A stretch of 64,000 nt of DNA from Roseimicrobium sp. ORNL1 (GTDB taxonomy: Bacteria > Verrucomicrobiota > Verrucomicrobiia > Verrucomicrobiales > Verrucomicrobiaceae). The DNA lies in the NCBI RefSeq assembly GCF_011044495.1, contig NZ_CP049143.1, positions 3,844,001 to 3,908,000 on the forward strand, given 5' to 3'. This document shows positions 1-8,314 of this stretch, one piece after another. The notes under the pieces are model-generated. The model did no database searches. It saw only the letters and a list, made by a program, of their open reading frames with translations, and had not been told where the DNA came from. The position numbers were made by a program, and so were the translations under genes. The stretch's first letter is position 1, and every line of letters starts with the position of its first letter.

Positions 1-281
1 TCTTCGCACTCCTCCACCGCACCCAGAAGCCCCCTGCCGGCGTTGTTGACGAGTACGTCAAATCGACCTGCAAAACCGATAGCTTCCCTAACGCTCTCCG
101 GGTCTGTAACGTCCAGTTCCAGAATGCGGCATCGCTCACAGGCTGACCAGGCGAATCCAGCGAGGTCGGACTTGTTCCTTGCTGTCGCAATGACAGAATT
201 GCCAGACTCAAGAGCCTTTTTGGCGAGAGCTTGGCCAAGGCCGCTGGAGCAGCCTGTAATGAACCAGGTTTTCAGAGACAT
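1..281 (-). CDS. short-chain dehydrogenase/reductase (SDR), N-terminal part, cut by the window edge
   Basis: The minus strand reads from an ATG at 281 off the left edge, giving 93 residues. It opens with a Rossmann nucleotide-binding motif (TGCSSGLG, matching the SDR TGxxxGxG) and reaches the SDR signature NNAG near residue 80, after an acidic turn (LDVTDPES) that in SDRs contacts the adenine. The family consists of NAD(P)-dependent oxidoreductases. Basic residues after the second strand (ATARNKSDL) favour NADPH. The catalytic Tyr-Lys pair would lie outside the window, so substrate and completeness cannot be judged. It lies 21 bp downstream of the crtN-like stop on the same strand, so co-transcription with the carotenoid genes is possible. 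Confidence 0.85.
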   Translation of the reverse strand, partial: MSLKTWFITGCSSGLGQALAKKALESGNSVIATARNKSDLAGFAWSACERCRILELDVTDPESVREAIGFAGRFDVLVNNAGRGLLGAVEECE

Positions 282-302
282 TGTACTGACTGGTGTTAGG
301 AT

Positions 303-1787
303 TCACGCGAGATCCTCCAGAAGGAGTCGTGAGCTGATCCTGGCGGATTCAAATATTACCGGCAGCCCGCTCCCGGGGTGAGTTCCACCTCCTACAAGAT
401 ACATCCCATCAAATTCTTCAAATCGGTTTCTCGGCCGAAGGTGCAACATCTGGGAAAAACTGTGGGCGAGATTGAAGGTCGCACCTCTGTAAATGTCCAC
501 CTTCTGTTCCCAGTCTTGAGGTGTGATGATCCGTTCAAAGCGGATCCGTTTCTCAATATCCGGAACCCCAATTTTTGCCAGTTGCTTAAGGGCAAGCGAG
601 CGGTAGCGCATCTTCTCTTTGTTCCAGTCTACATTAGGATGCTGATGGGTAACGGGTAGAAGGACGTAAAGGGCGCTGTGGCCGCGCGGGGCCATGGTGT
701 CATCAGTCGTAGCTGTGTTGGCAACATAGAATGATGGGTCGTCCGAGAGCACGTGCCGCTCCTCAATATCCTGCAGGTTACGCCGGTAATCCTTGGCCAC
801 ATAGATGTTGTGGTGCGTGAGATTCTCGAAGCGACCTTCAACTCCTAAATACAACATGAAAGTGGAGCATGAATACCGCTTACGAGATAAAGTAGCATCA
901 CTCCACTTTCTTCTAAGTTGTGGCGCCACCAGTTTGGACATTGCGTGAGCAAAATCCGCGTTCACCACAACGGCATCAGCGAGTTCCTCGCCATGCTTCG
1001 TGCGGACGCCTACAGCACGCTTACCTGTGAAGATGATCTGTTCGACTGCGGTATCGAGATGAATCTTCACACCAAGCTCACGGGCGATCCTCGCCATATT
1101 CTCGGTGAGGGCGCTACAACCACCCGTGGGGTGCCAGATCCCGTGTTCGTATTCCAGGAAGGAAAGGATGGAGAACAGGCTTGGGCACTGGAAGGGCGAC
1201 ATCCCTAGGTACTTGGACTGAAATGTGAATGCCAGTTGAAGGCGCGGGTCATGAAAGAAATCCGCAAGCTCCTGATGAAGGGACTTCCAGGGCTTCAGGA
1301 ACGGCAGGACAGCGAGAAGACGGGCGCTGAGAAGGCTCGTCCAGCCTTGGAAAGGGGTTTGCAGACACGGGGCGAACTTCTCAAGCTTCACCCGATTGTG
1401 AGCCATGAATTGGCGGAATCTCGGAGCGTCTTCGGGCGACAGACGCGCGATCTCTGAACACATCCGTTCTATGTCTGAGGTAGCGTTAATCTCACCTCCG
1501 GCTCCAAAAGTGATCCGGTATTGCGGGTCCAGTCTTTGCATCGGCACTTCGGTAAAGAGGTCTTTGCCGACTGCTTGAAAGATCTCCTGCAGAACTTGGG
1601 GATACAGAAAGAACGTGGGCCCCAAATCGAAGCGATAACCATCACCTTCGATGCATGAAGTGCGCCCTCCCACACGGGGTTGCTTCTCCAAAACCGTGAC
1701 CTCAAGCCCTTCCTTTGCTAATAGCATCGCAGTGGCAAGCCCCCCCGGGCCAGCTCCAATGATCAATACGCGTTTAGGTTTCGCCAT
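303..1787 (-). CDS. crtN: CrtN-like C30 carotenoid desaturase (phytoene desaturase family)
   Basis: A 494-residue FAD-dependent amine-oxidase-fold protein. The N-terminus has the dinucleotide-binding motif GAGPGGLATAMLLAKEG followed by VGGRTS and FDLGPTFFLYP, all typical of CrtI/CrtN desaturases. The C-terminus carries the family signature (VGGGTHPGSGLPVIFESA). The ATG at 1787 is chosen because the FAD motif starts a few residues later; a GTG-initiated extension to 1985 would add 66 basic, non-conserved residues. In C30 pathways this enzyme introduces double bonds into dehydrosqualene (4,4'-diapophytoene). The assignment to diapophytoene rather than phytoene is inferred from the crtP, crtQ, crtO and aldH neighbours. 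It sits 71 bp downstream of the aldehyde dehydrogenase gene on the same strand. Confidence 0.85.
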   Translation of the reverse strand: MAKPKRVLIIGAGPGGLATAMLLAKEGLEVTVLEKQPRVGGRTSCIEGDGYRFDLGPTFFLYPQVLQEIFQAVGKDLFTEVPMQRLDPQYRITFGAGGEINATSDIERMCSEIARLSPEDAPRFRQFMAHNRVKLEKFAPCLQTPFQGWTSLLSARLLAVLPFLKPWKSLHQELADFFHDPRLQLAFTFQSKYLGMSPFQCPSLFSILSFLEYEHGIWHPTGGCSALTENMARIARELGVKIHLDTAVEQIIFTGKRAVGVRTKHGEELADAVVVNADFAHAMSKLVAPQLRRKWSDATLSRKRYSCSTFMLYLGVEGRFENLTHHNIYVAKDYRRNLQDIEERHVLSDDPSFYVANTATTDDTMAPRGHSALYVLLPVTHQHPNVDWNKEKMRYRSLALKQLAKIGVPDIEKRIRFERIITPQDWEQKVDIYRGATFNLAHSFSQMLHLRPRNRFEEFDGMYLVGGGTHPGSGLPVIFESARISSRLLLEDLA

Positions 1788-1858
1788 GCGATTCTTCCTA
1801 CGCCACCGGCGGCGAACTGGATACCATCCCGCTAAAGATATTTTTCTGCCCTGGGGTT

Positions 1859-3265
1859 TCAGCGTCCCAACAGAAAGCGTCCGGCCTTTTTCAACATCGT
1901 CAGCGAAGTCTTCATAGGGGGGTAGCGGAACGCTGAGTCGAAGCGGAATCCGCGGTTCATGACCGCCCGCTGGTGTGAGAAACACTCAAACCCGTACTTT
2001 CCATGGTACATCCCCATCCCGCTTTGTCCGAGCCCTCCGAAGGGAAGACATTTTCCCATCATGTGCAGCAGTGTGTCGTTAACGCAAACCCCCCCCGAGC
2101 GGACCTCTCGGAGAACGGCGTCCTGAGTTTCCTTGTCCTCCGTGAACAGGTACATAGCCAAGGGAGTGGGGCGGCTGCGTAGGTACGATATCGCTTCCGC
2201 AATCTCGTCGAAAGTCGCCACGGGAAGGATGGGTCCGAAGATCTCCTCCTGCAAAACAGGATCATTTTCGGAAACATTCGTAAGGATCGTAGGGGAAATG
2301 TACAAGTCACTTGCTTCATGGTGCCCGCCGTAAAAGGTCTCGCCTGAAGCCAGATAGCCAACCAGCCGCTCATGCTGCCGCCGGTTGATGATCCTCGAGT
2401 AGTCAGCGCTGCGGCGCGGATCTTCGCCGTAGAATTCCTTGATGCTTCTACTCAGGCTCTCCAGGAATTGTTCTTTCACCCGGCGGTCCACCAGGACGAA
2501 ATCCGGGGCGGTGCAGGTTTGGCCGGCGTTAAGGAATTTCCCCCAGACTATGCGCCGCGCCGCAATTTCGATGGGAACGTCCGCACAAACAATGCAAGGC
2601 GACTTGCCGCCCAGCTCAAGAGTTACTGGTATCAATCGATCAGCTGCACAGGCCATCACTTCGCGCCCGCGCTCGGTGCTTCCCGTAAAGAAGATCTTTT
2701 GGAATGGTTGCTTCAGGCATGCGGCGGCCACAACGCCATCACCTTCTACGACGGCCACATACTCCGGAGGGTAGATGGACGAGACGAGCCTCGCGATGGC
2801 CTCAGAAGTGGCGGGTGACAGCTCTGAAGGCTTCAGCACTGCGCAGTTTCCGGCGGCAATCGCGCTGACCAACGGGGTGAGTATAAGCTGGAGTGGATAG
2901 TTCCATGGCCCCATGATGAGGACCACGCCGTATGGCTCCTGCTGGCAGCTCGACCGTGCAGGCCACGCCAGCACAGGAGTGGGCACCCGTCTGGGCTTTG
3001 CCCAGCGGCCTATATGCTTCATGGCATAGGCTGCCTCGCTTTCCACGAATGCCACCTCGGCGAGGTAGGTCTGCTCCGGAGAACGGCCCAGGTCCCGATA
3101 TACGGCTTTTAGAAGGTCGTCCCCGTGCGCGGAGAGTCCCTCAAGCAGTATCGAGAGCATGTTCTGCCGGAAACCGGTCGGACGAGTAACGCCGGACCGG
3201 AAAAAATTTTTCTGGCTCTGAACGATTTTTGTCAGGTCCACGATCAACCGTTGGTGGGATTCCAA
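1859..3265 (-). CDS. aldH: class-3 aldehyde dehydrogenase, probably carotenoid aldehyde oxidising
   Basis: A 468-residue ALDH3-type enzyme. Visible motifs are GPWNYPLQL (cofactor and oxyanion region), FTGSTERG (nucleotide binding), the general-base Glu in LELGGKSP and the catalytic Cys in AGQTCTAPD. The C-terminus has a hydrophobic/basic segment (LTMLKKAGRFLLGR) like membrane-associated ALDH3 members. In C30 pathways a dehydrogenase of this kind oxidises the terminal aldehyde (4,4'-diaponeurosporenal) to the carboxylate that CrtQ then glycosylates; this role is inferred from context. No ATG precedes the conserved N-terminal segment (QSQKNFFRSG), so the start is the TTG at 3265 or a near-cognate codon just inside it. 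Only 18 bp separate this start from the divergent ATG at 3284, so the promoters must overlap coding sequence. Confidence 0.87.
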   Translation of the reverse strand: MESHQRLIVDLTKIVQSQKNFFRSGVTRPTGFRQNMLSILLEGLSAHGDDLLKAVYRDLGRSPEQTYLAEVAFVESEAAYAMKHIGRWAKPRRVPTPVLAWPARSSCQQEPYGVVLIMGPWNYPLQLILTPLVSAIAAGNCAVLKPSELSPATSEAIARLVSSIYPPEYVAVVEGDGVVAAACLKQPFQKIFFTGSTERGREVMACAADRLIPVTLELGGKSPCIVCADVPIEIAARRIVWGKFLNAGQTCTAPDFVLVDRRVKEQFLESLSRSIKEFYGEDPRRSADYSRIINRRQHERLVGYLASGETFYGGHHEASDLYISPTILTNVSENDPVLQEEIFGPILPVATFDEIAEAISYLRSRPTPLAMYLFTEDKETQDAVLREVRSGGVCVNDTLLHMMGKCLPFGGLGQSGMGMYHGKYGFECFSHQRAVMNRGFRFDSAFRYPPMKTSLTMLKKAGRFLLGR

Positions 3266-3283
3266 CGTATACGAAAGCGAGTC

Positions 3284-4066
3284 ATGAAAAGGCGCATCGT
3301 TCTACCTCTTTCCGGACTGGCGTTGTTTCTGGTGTTTTCGGGCACTGCGCTGGTGGCATCTGCATCTGAAGTTAACAAGGGAGTGCGAGAGTTCCGAGAG
3401 GCTTACGCGTCATGGAACGCTGATGCTTTCGCACAGGCCGCGGGTACAGTCTCTAAAGCCGCAGCGAGTGACGGTGCTTCCGCCGAAGTGTACCACTGGC
3501 TTGGGGTGATTCAGTTCCACCAGATGCTTCAAAAGCGGAGTGAGTCGGGAAGCAGTGCGTCGACACCTGCGGTGGTAAAATTCCGCGAAGCGGCTATCGA
3601 GACGCTTACCCGTGCACTTCAAAAGGATGCGAAGGATGCTGAGGCACACGCCATGCTTGGAACGATGATGGGCATGAAGGTGGATGGCATGCTAAGCGGG
3701 CTCCGCTTTGGTCCCTCCATATCGCGGCATCAGGACCAAGCTCTGGCACACGGCACGGACAATCCTAGGGTGCAATACCTCCTCGGCGCCGCAAAGTATC
3801 ATACAGCCAAGGACAAGGATGGCTTTGAGTCTGCCCTTAAGTCTTTGCAAACTGCGGAGCGTCTCTTTGAAACCGAGAACAAGGAGCCGGCAGGCGAAGA
3901 AAATGCTCGGTGGGGCTACGATGCATGCCTGGTATTTCTGGGCCGTACCGAGGAAGCGCTCGGGAACCGGGAGAAGGCCGCCGGCTACTTCCGCAAAGCA
4001 CTTTCTGTCCGGCCTAACGACGATGGCGCCAAAGAAGGACTGAAACGGACTGCCAGTTCAACCTGA
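3284..4066 (+). CDS. secreted TPR-repeat protein in the carotenoid cluster
   Basis: A 260-residue protein. The ATG at 3284 is chosen because it starts directly with a signal peptide (MKRRIVLPLSGLALFLVFSG, cleavage likely after ASA). The mature part is helical with tetratricopeptide-like repeats: helix pairs around YHWLGVIQFHQM, AHAMLGTMMGM, RVQYLLGAAKYHTA and a clear TPR at the end (ALGNREKAAGYFRKALSVRPND). No catalytic motif is seen. It ends 10 bp before the crtP-like gene and probably shares its transcript. It may be a periplasmic scaffold for pigment enzymes or pigment delivery, but that is only inference; it is not part of the known staphyloxanthin gene set. Confidence 0.75.
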   Translation: MKRRIVLPLSGLALFLVFSGTALVASASEVNKGVREFREAYASWNADAFAQAAGTVSKAAASDGASAEVYHWLGVIQFHQMLQKRSESGSSASTPAVVKFREAAIETLTRALQKDAKDAEAHAMLGTMMGMKVDGMLSGLRFGPSISRHQDQALAHGTDNPRVQYLLGAAKYHTAKDKDGFESALKSLQTAERLFETENKEPAGEENARWGYDACLVFLGRTEEALGNREKAAGYFRKALSVRPNDDGAKEGLKRTASST

Positions 4067-4076
4067 CCCAGGACCT

Positions 4077-5561
4077 ATGCCCCAGAGGAAAGCAATTGTG
4101 ATCGGTGCTGGGCTCGGCGGCATTTCTGCGGCCGTATCCCTCAAGCAGGAAGGATATGAAGTAGCCATCTTCGAGAAGAACAGCCAGATCGGCGGCAAGC
4201 TCAACGTGCACAGGGAGCGCGGCTACTCTTTCGATCTTGGGCCTTCCATCCTGACGCTTCCACACATCTTTCGGAGGCTCTTCGAGAGATCGGGAAAGAA
4301 TCTGGAGGATTATATACCTATCCGGACAGTAAGGCCTCACTGGAGGAACTTTTTTGAGGACGGCACAGTCGTGGATTTGTATCCGGAGGCGGACAAAATG
4401 GCAGCGGAGGCGCTAAAGGTCGGCGAACCGTACGAGAACGTGGAGCGATTTTTGAAGTATTCAGCGGACCTCTATGACCTTACGAACGATGGTTACTTCG
4501 AGCAGGGTCTCGACAATTGGCGCGAATTCGGAAAACACTATGGGCTGTGGAAATTTCCTCAGTTCGATCTGTTTCGCAACATGCACAGCGGAGTTGCGTC
4601 GCACTTCGACACCCGCTATTTCAGGGACGTTTTTGATTTTTTCATCAAGTATGTTGGCTCGTCGGCGTTCCGCGCTCCTGCCTTCATGAACTCGATGGCG
4701 ACGATCCAGTTTCGCTACGACCTCTGGTATGTAGATGGAGGGCTCTACAACATCGCTGTTGGCCTGGGCCGCCTCATGGAGGAACTGGGAGTAAAGGTGC
4801 ATCTGGAGTCCGCTGTAGAGGAAGTGCGCCGTGAGGGAGGCAGGGTTACCGGTATCGTGGTCGGTGGAGAATTCCATGCGGCCGATGTGGTGATTTCGAA
4901 CATGGAAGTCATTCCGGCGTACAAGGAACTTCTCGGTGAAGAAGGGGCCTTCACGCGCAAACTTGAAAAACGCCTGGAGCCAGCTTGTTCAGGACTCATC
5001 ATAGATCTGGGGCTGGACCGTCAATACCCTCAACTGGCTCACCACAATTTCTTCTTCAGTGATGATCAGCGCGAACATTTTCGCACGGTGTTTGAGAAAC
5101 GCGAATTACCCCACGACCCCACCCTCTATGTGGTTGCTGCGTCCCGAACGGATGCAACGGTGGCCCCACAAGGATGCGACGCTCTAAAGATCTTGCCGCA
5201 CATCCCCTACATCGACGACGAACACCCGCTCAGCCGAGCCGACTACGAAGCCCTCAAGGATCGGGTGCTGGAAAAGCTGGAGCGCATGGGACTTGAGAAT
5301 TTGAGGCAACATGTCGTGGTCGAACATGTTTGGACACCGCTCGACATCCGCGAACAGTACAACTCGAATAAAGGTTCCATTTACGGGGTAGTGAGCGACC
5401 GCTGGAAGAATTTGGCATTCAAGGCACCAAAACAGAGCAGCAAATATCCCAATCTTTTCTTTGTGGGAGGTTCGGTTAATCCCGGGGGAGGGATGCCGAT
5501 GGTAGTGCTGTGCGGACAGAATGTGGCCAAGAAGGTGGTCGCCTGGCATGCGCAATGTTGA
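4077..5561 (+). CDS. crtP: CrtP-like C30 carotenoid oxygenase (CrtNb, diapolycopene/diaponeurosporene oxidase)
   Basis: A 494-residue member of the phytoene-desaturase/CrtI fold, paralogous to the crtN-like gene at 303-1787. It begins with the FAD motif IGAGLGGISAAVSLKQEG and IGGKLN, then FDLGPSILTLP. The C-terminal signature is FVGGSVNPGGGMPMVVLCGQ; NPGGG-type ends with PxVxLSGQ are typical of the oxygenase branch (CrtP/CrtNb) rather than the desaturase branch. Such enzymes oxidise terminal methyl groups of C30 carotenes to aldehydes. The start at 4077 follows an AGGA sequence at 4070-4073. It overlaps the next gene by 7 bp (ATGTTGA), suggesting translational coupling. Which of the two paralogues desaturates and which oxidises is judged from C-terminal motifs and gene order only. 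Confidence 0.83.
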   Translation: MPQRKAIVIGAGLGGISAAVSLKQEGYEVAIFEKNSQIGGKLNVHRERGYSFDLGPSILTLPHIFRRLFERSGKNLEDYIPIRTVRPHWRNFFEDGTVVDLYPEADKMAAEALKVGEPYENVERFLKYSADLYDLTNDGYFEQGLDNWREFGKHYGLWKFPQFDLFRNMHSGVASHFDTRYFRDVFDFFIKYVGSSAFRAPAFMNSMATIQFRYDLWYVDGGLYNIAVGLGRLMEELGVKVHLESAVEEVRREGGRVTGIVVGGEFHAADVVISNMEVIPAYKELLGEEGAFTRKLEKRLEPACSGLIIDLGLDRQYPQLAHHNFFFSDDQREHFRTVFEKRELPHDPTLYVVAASRTDATVAPQGCDALKILPHIPYIDDEHPLSRADYEALKDRVLEKLERMGLENLRQHVVVEHVWTPLDIREQYNSNKGSIYGVVSDRWKNLAFKAPKQSSKYPNLFFVGGSVNPGGGMPMVVLCGQNVAKKVVAWHAQC

Positions 5562-6601
5562 TACTGCTCGCCATTACTCTGGTGTTGTGGTCAGCAGGAT
5601 TTGCCCTTCTGCCAAAGTTGAAGCCTGCCCATTGTCGGAATGGCCCGCCCGCTGGAGGAATAGAACTTAGTGTCAGCGTCATTGTTCCTGCGCGGAATGA
5701 GGAAGAGAACTTGCCGCGTCTGCTGGCATCGCTGCAGCACCAGTCACACGCATTGCACGAGATCATCGTGGTAGATGACGAGTCAAGCGACCGAACCGCA
5801 GAGATAGCTGTAGAGTTTGGAGCAAGGGTAGTTAGCTCAGCTCCACTCCCCGCCGGATGGCGAGGCAAACCTTGGGCTTGCCATCAGGGCGCGAATGTTT
5901 CCCGCGGAAATCATCTGCTCTTCATGGATGCAGATACTTGGGTTGAAGCGAATGGAATTCAACGTTTGCTTGATGCCTACCAAGGCGGCGCATTGTCAGT
6001 GGGGCCTTGGCATGCGGTTAAGAAACTTTATGAGGAACTCTCATTGTTTTTCAACCTCAACATGGTCCTTGGCACAGTACCTCAGGGGTTGTTCGGACAA
6101 GTACTCTTGGTAGACCGCAAAAGTTACGTCAGTGCAGGAGGCCACGAGGTTGTAAGAAGTTTCGTGCTTGAAAACGTGATGCTCGCACAGCATTTCCATA
6201 AAGGGGGCGTACCGGTTCTGAGCATGCTTGGGAAGGGACATATTTCATTCCGTATGTACCCTCATGGCTTGTCAGAGCTGGTGCGAGGTTGGAGTAAAGG
6301 ATTTTCCTCGGGTGCCAAACGCACGCCGGGGCGGACTCTTGCTCTTAGCATTGCCTGGATGTCGGCTCTGATGCTCGCCCCGCTAGGCTGGATAGTATCG
6401 GGAGAACAAGGTTGGAGTGTAGTCTATCTGCTGTTCGCGGCGCAGATTGCCTGGATGGGCCGACTAGTGGGCAGTTTCAGGCCACTTGCCTCGCTCCTCT
6501 ATCCCATCCAACTTTTGTTTTTCTTTGGTGTCTTCGCGATGTCCCTGACAAAGCTGGGAAAGACCATAGGCTGGAAGGGGCGCAGCTTCGATGCACGTTG
6601 A
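5555..6601 (+). CDS. crtQ: CrtQ-like family-2 glycosyltransferase (carotenoid carboxylate glucosyltransferase)
   Basis: A 348-residue membrane-associated GT2 enzyme. It has an N-terminal transmembrane helix (LILLAITLVLWSAGFALL), then the GT-A core (VSVIVPARNEEENLPRLL, VVDDESSDRT) and a DxD-type motif in LFMDADTW. The C-terminal half has two or three further hydrophobic helices (ALSIAWMSALMLAPLGWI; LLYPIQLLFFFGVFAMSL). CrtQ esterifies glucose to 4,4'-diaponeurosporenoate at the cytoplasmic membrane. The ATG at 5555 is chosen because it overlaps the crtP stop and begins directly with the membrane helix; a GTG at 5510 would need a 45-bp overlap. Its 3' end overlaps crtO by 11 bp. Confidence 0.85.
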   Translation: MLILLAITLVLWSAGFALLPKLKPAHCRNGPPAGGIELSVSVIVPARNEEENLPRLLASLQHQSHALHEIIVVDDESSDRTAEIAVEFGARVVSSAPLPAGWRGKPWACHQGANVSRGNHLLFMDADTWVEANGIQRLLDAYQGGALSVGPWHAVKKLYEELSLFFNLNMVLGTVPQGLFGQVLLVDRKSYVSAGGHEVVRSFVLENVMLAQHFHKGGVPVLSMLGKGHISFRMYPHGLSELVRGWSKGFSSGAKRTPGRTLALSIAWMSALMLAPLGWIVSGEQGWSVVYLLFAAQIAWMGRLVGSFRPLASLLYPIQLLFFFGVFAMSLTKLGKTIGWKGRSFDAR

Positions 6602-7082
6602 GCTTCCAATTCTCTGGATCATTTTTCTGAATGTTGTCGGCTGGCTGGCAATTCAGTTGGGCTTGGCATGGTTGTTCACAAAAATGCCTGCGCGATGGTT
6701 CCCACCACCCGGAATTCCAAGCTGGGAGCACAACGGGAACATATATCAGCGTGTGTTCCGAATCAAAAAATGGAAAAAGCATCTGCCGGACGGGGCATCG
6801 TGGTTTAACGGCGGTTTCACCAAACAAAAGCTTTCCAGTTCGGAACAGGCCTACATCCGCCGATTCATGCAAGAGACTTGGCGAGGCGAGATATGTCATT
6901 GGACGGCTCTTGCGTGCACTCCCTTATTCTTAACGTGGAATCCGTTGGGGGGAGACTGTGTTGTCATTGTCTATGCCATCGCATCGAATGTCCCATGTGT
7001 ATTTGTTCAACGCTACAATCGTGCTCGCCTCAGTCGCATCATAGCGGTAGGAAACCACGCTCATACACCGGCATCGCGTTGA
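6591..7082 (+). CDS. crtO: CrtO-like glycosyl-carotenoate acyltransferase
   Basis: A 163-residue integral membrane protein, close to the usual length of CrtO (about 165). An N-terminal helix (ILWIIFLNVVGWLAIQLGLAWLF) is followed by WFPPPGIPSWEHNG and YQRVFRIKKWKKHLPDG, the polar block typical of the family, then two more hydrophobic segments (CHWTALACTPLFLTW; DCVVIVYAIASNVPCVFVQ). CrtO adds a fatty acyl chain to the glucose of glycosyl-diaponeurosporenoate, the last step of staphyloxanthin-type synthesis. It overlaps crtQ by 11 bp and closes the plus-strand operon. Confidence 0.85.
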   Translation: MHVELPILWIIFLNVVGWLAIQLGLAWLFTKMPARWFPPPGIPSWEHNGNIYQRVFRIKKWKKHLPDGASWFNGGFTKQKLSSSEQAYIRRFMQETWRGEICHWTALACTPLFLTWNPLGGDCVVIVYAIASNVPCVFVQRYNRARLSRIIAVGNHAHTPASR

Positions 7083-7459
7083 CGCTGTTGCTTTATTGGA
7101 AGAAGTCAGTCACTTTAATGTGGCCCAAATCAAACCGGCTGTCCCAGTTATATGGATCTGACCGCGGGCCATACATGCGAGTTGCTTGCGTATTCACCAT
7201 TGTGAGTCCTCATGCGTCTTGCCACCGCGGGACGAATGCTCAGCTAGTCAGTTTAGCGAATGGTGGGTGCCGCATGTTCTTTGCGTCGGTCCACTCAAAA
7301 AAGGTTACTTCCACCTTCACGACGGACTTCACCCAACGGCATTTCTTCTTCTCATCACCCGGTGAGCGACCCCACCGGGCTTTGCCTCTTTCGGTCAGGT
7401 CATAGAAGGGGGCAGGTGGTTGGTTGAAAAAAAGCATCTGTATCATCACAGCAGCCTTG
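7083..7459. other. gene-poor segment between the carotenoid operon and the IS element
   Basis: Apart from the ligase-like remnant on the minus strand (7240-7404), no credible gene or RNA is seen here. Plus-strand open frames in this stretch lack recognisable motifs. The segment marks the transition from the carotenoid cluster to the mobile region. Confidence 0.5.
7240..7404 (-). pseudogene. remnant of a LigD-type ATP-dependent DNA ligase (C-terminal OB-fold end)
   Basis: The minus strand codes for a short stretch that resembles the last part of LigD/ATP ligases: a KKCRWVK block, then KVEVTFFEWT and MRHPPF, which correspond to the family pattern KKCxWVKPELVxxVxFxEWTxDGxLRHPxFxGLR. The reading frame stops shortly after MRHPPFAKLTS, before the usual end, and nothing of the ligase catalytic domain is present. 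Upstream the frame runs into the IS5-family element that starts 56 bp away. It is most simply a scar of a ligase gene lost by deletion or insertion. The similarity is judged by eye. Confidence 0.45.
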
Positions 7460-8314
7460 GGTCGTGTCTGAAAACCTGTATTCAAGACCTTAGCCAGTCA
7501 ATCACTGCGGCGAAGTGGATAAGGGAAAGGAAGTTCTGAACGAGCTTATCAAGACGGGTGGCGGTGCAGCCCCATCCCTTCAAGCGGCAGAAGAAGTTCT
7601 CCACCCGGTATCGAGTGCGGTACAGTTTCTTGGGGATGCGCACCTGGTGTTTGCGGTTCTTCTTGGTGGGGAAGCACGGCTGATGACCCAAGGCGCGTAG
7701 TGTGTCCCGAAGTTTGTCATCGTCAAAACCCTTGTCCCCCACGATGCGCAGATTACATCCCGTTCTGATTAGGTTGACCACATGACGTCCTTCGTAAGCC
7801 TGTCCTTCAATGAGCGTTGTGTTCACCAATCGACCTCGGGCATCGGTCAGAGCCATGAGCTTGGTGTTGCGTCCACCACGCGTCTTTCCCATGGCTTGTG
7901 CGGCAGCCCCGCCAGCGGGATTGGCCGCGCATTGGTGCACCAAGATGTGGGTGCCATCCACCAGGCGCACCGGACCGCGGACTCGGCGCGTGAAGACCTC
8001 CAGGATTTTGAACCAAAGGCCTTCCTTGGCCCAGCGGCTGTGCCAGCCGTGAATGGTGGAGTACGGCCCGAACCCCTCTGGCAGGTCACGCCAGGGCCCT
8101 GCGTTGCGCAGGCGATAGAACAGGGCCTCCAGTAGCAGGCCCAAGTCGGTGCGAGGCCGCCCGCCTTGATTTACCTGGGCACCACCATTTTTGTGAGCCG
8201 CTTTTTCCTCGGCTCCCACCAGAGAAATCGAACTTTCATGTCGTTCCTATGCTGCCACTAAATACCCTATGAGCAACGTTATTTAGGACTCATTTGAGGT
8301 TTTCAGACACGACC
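7460..8314 (-). mobile_element. IS5-family insertion sequence with perfect 18-bp inverted ends
   Basis: An 855-bp element with one transposase gene. Its ends are identical inverted repeats, GGTCGTGTCTGAAAACCT at 7460-7477 and the reverse complement at 8297-8314. The transposase stop codon lies only 5 bp inside the left repeat. The flanks share only a 2-bp TG (7458-7459 and 8315-8316), so a target duplication is not securely defined. Perfect ends and an intact gene suggest recent insertion. Confidence 0.85.
7482..8219 (-). CDS. IS5-family (IS427-like) DDE transposase
   Basis: A 245-residue transposase. The N-terminal DNA-binding part has the family block GGRPRTDLGLLLEALFYRLR followed by GPWRDLPEGFGPYSTIHGW. 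The catalytic triad is visible as Asp in LVDGTHI, Asp in VGDKGFDDD and Glu in YRVENFFCRLKGW. The tail (FLSLIHFAAVIDWL) is also typical. No in-frame ATG exists upstream; the first usable start is the GTG at 8219, and an in-frame TAG lies at 8247-8249. The gene appears intact and fills the IS. Confidence 0.9.
   Translation of the reverse strand: MGAEEKAAHKNGGAQVNQGGRPRTDLGLLLEALFYRLRNAGPWRDLPEGFGPYSTIHGWHSRWAKEGLWFKILEVFTRRVRGPVRLVDGTHILVHQCAANPAGGAAAQAMGKTRGGRNTKLMALTDARGRLVNTTLIEGQAYEGRHVVNLIRTGCNLRIVGDKGFDDDKLRDTLRALGHQPCFPTKKNRKHQVRIPKKLYRTRYRVENFFCRLKGWGCTATRLDKLVQNFLSLIHFAAVIDWLRS

Noticed and set aside
1788-1985. 66-residue N-terminal extension of the crtN-like protein from a GTG codon
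   Set aside because: The extension overlaps the aldehyde dehydrogenase gene, is not like the family, and the ATG at 1787 is followed directly by the FAD motif.
6878-7405. 175-codon plus-strand frame after crtO
   Set aside because: It overlaps crtO out of frame and its product has no recognisable features; the minus-strand ligase-like remnant in the same place is more convincing.
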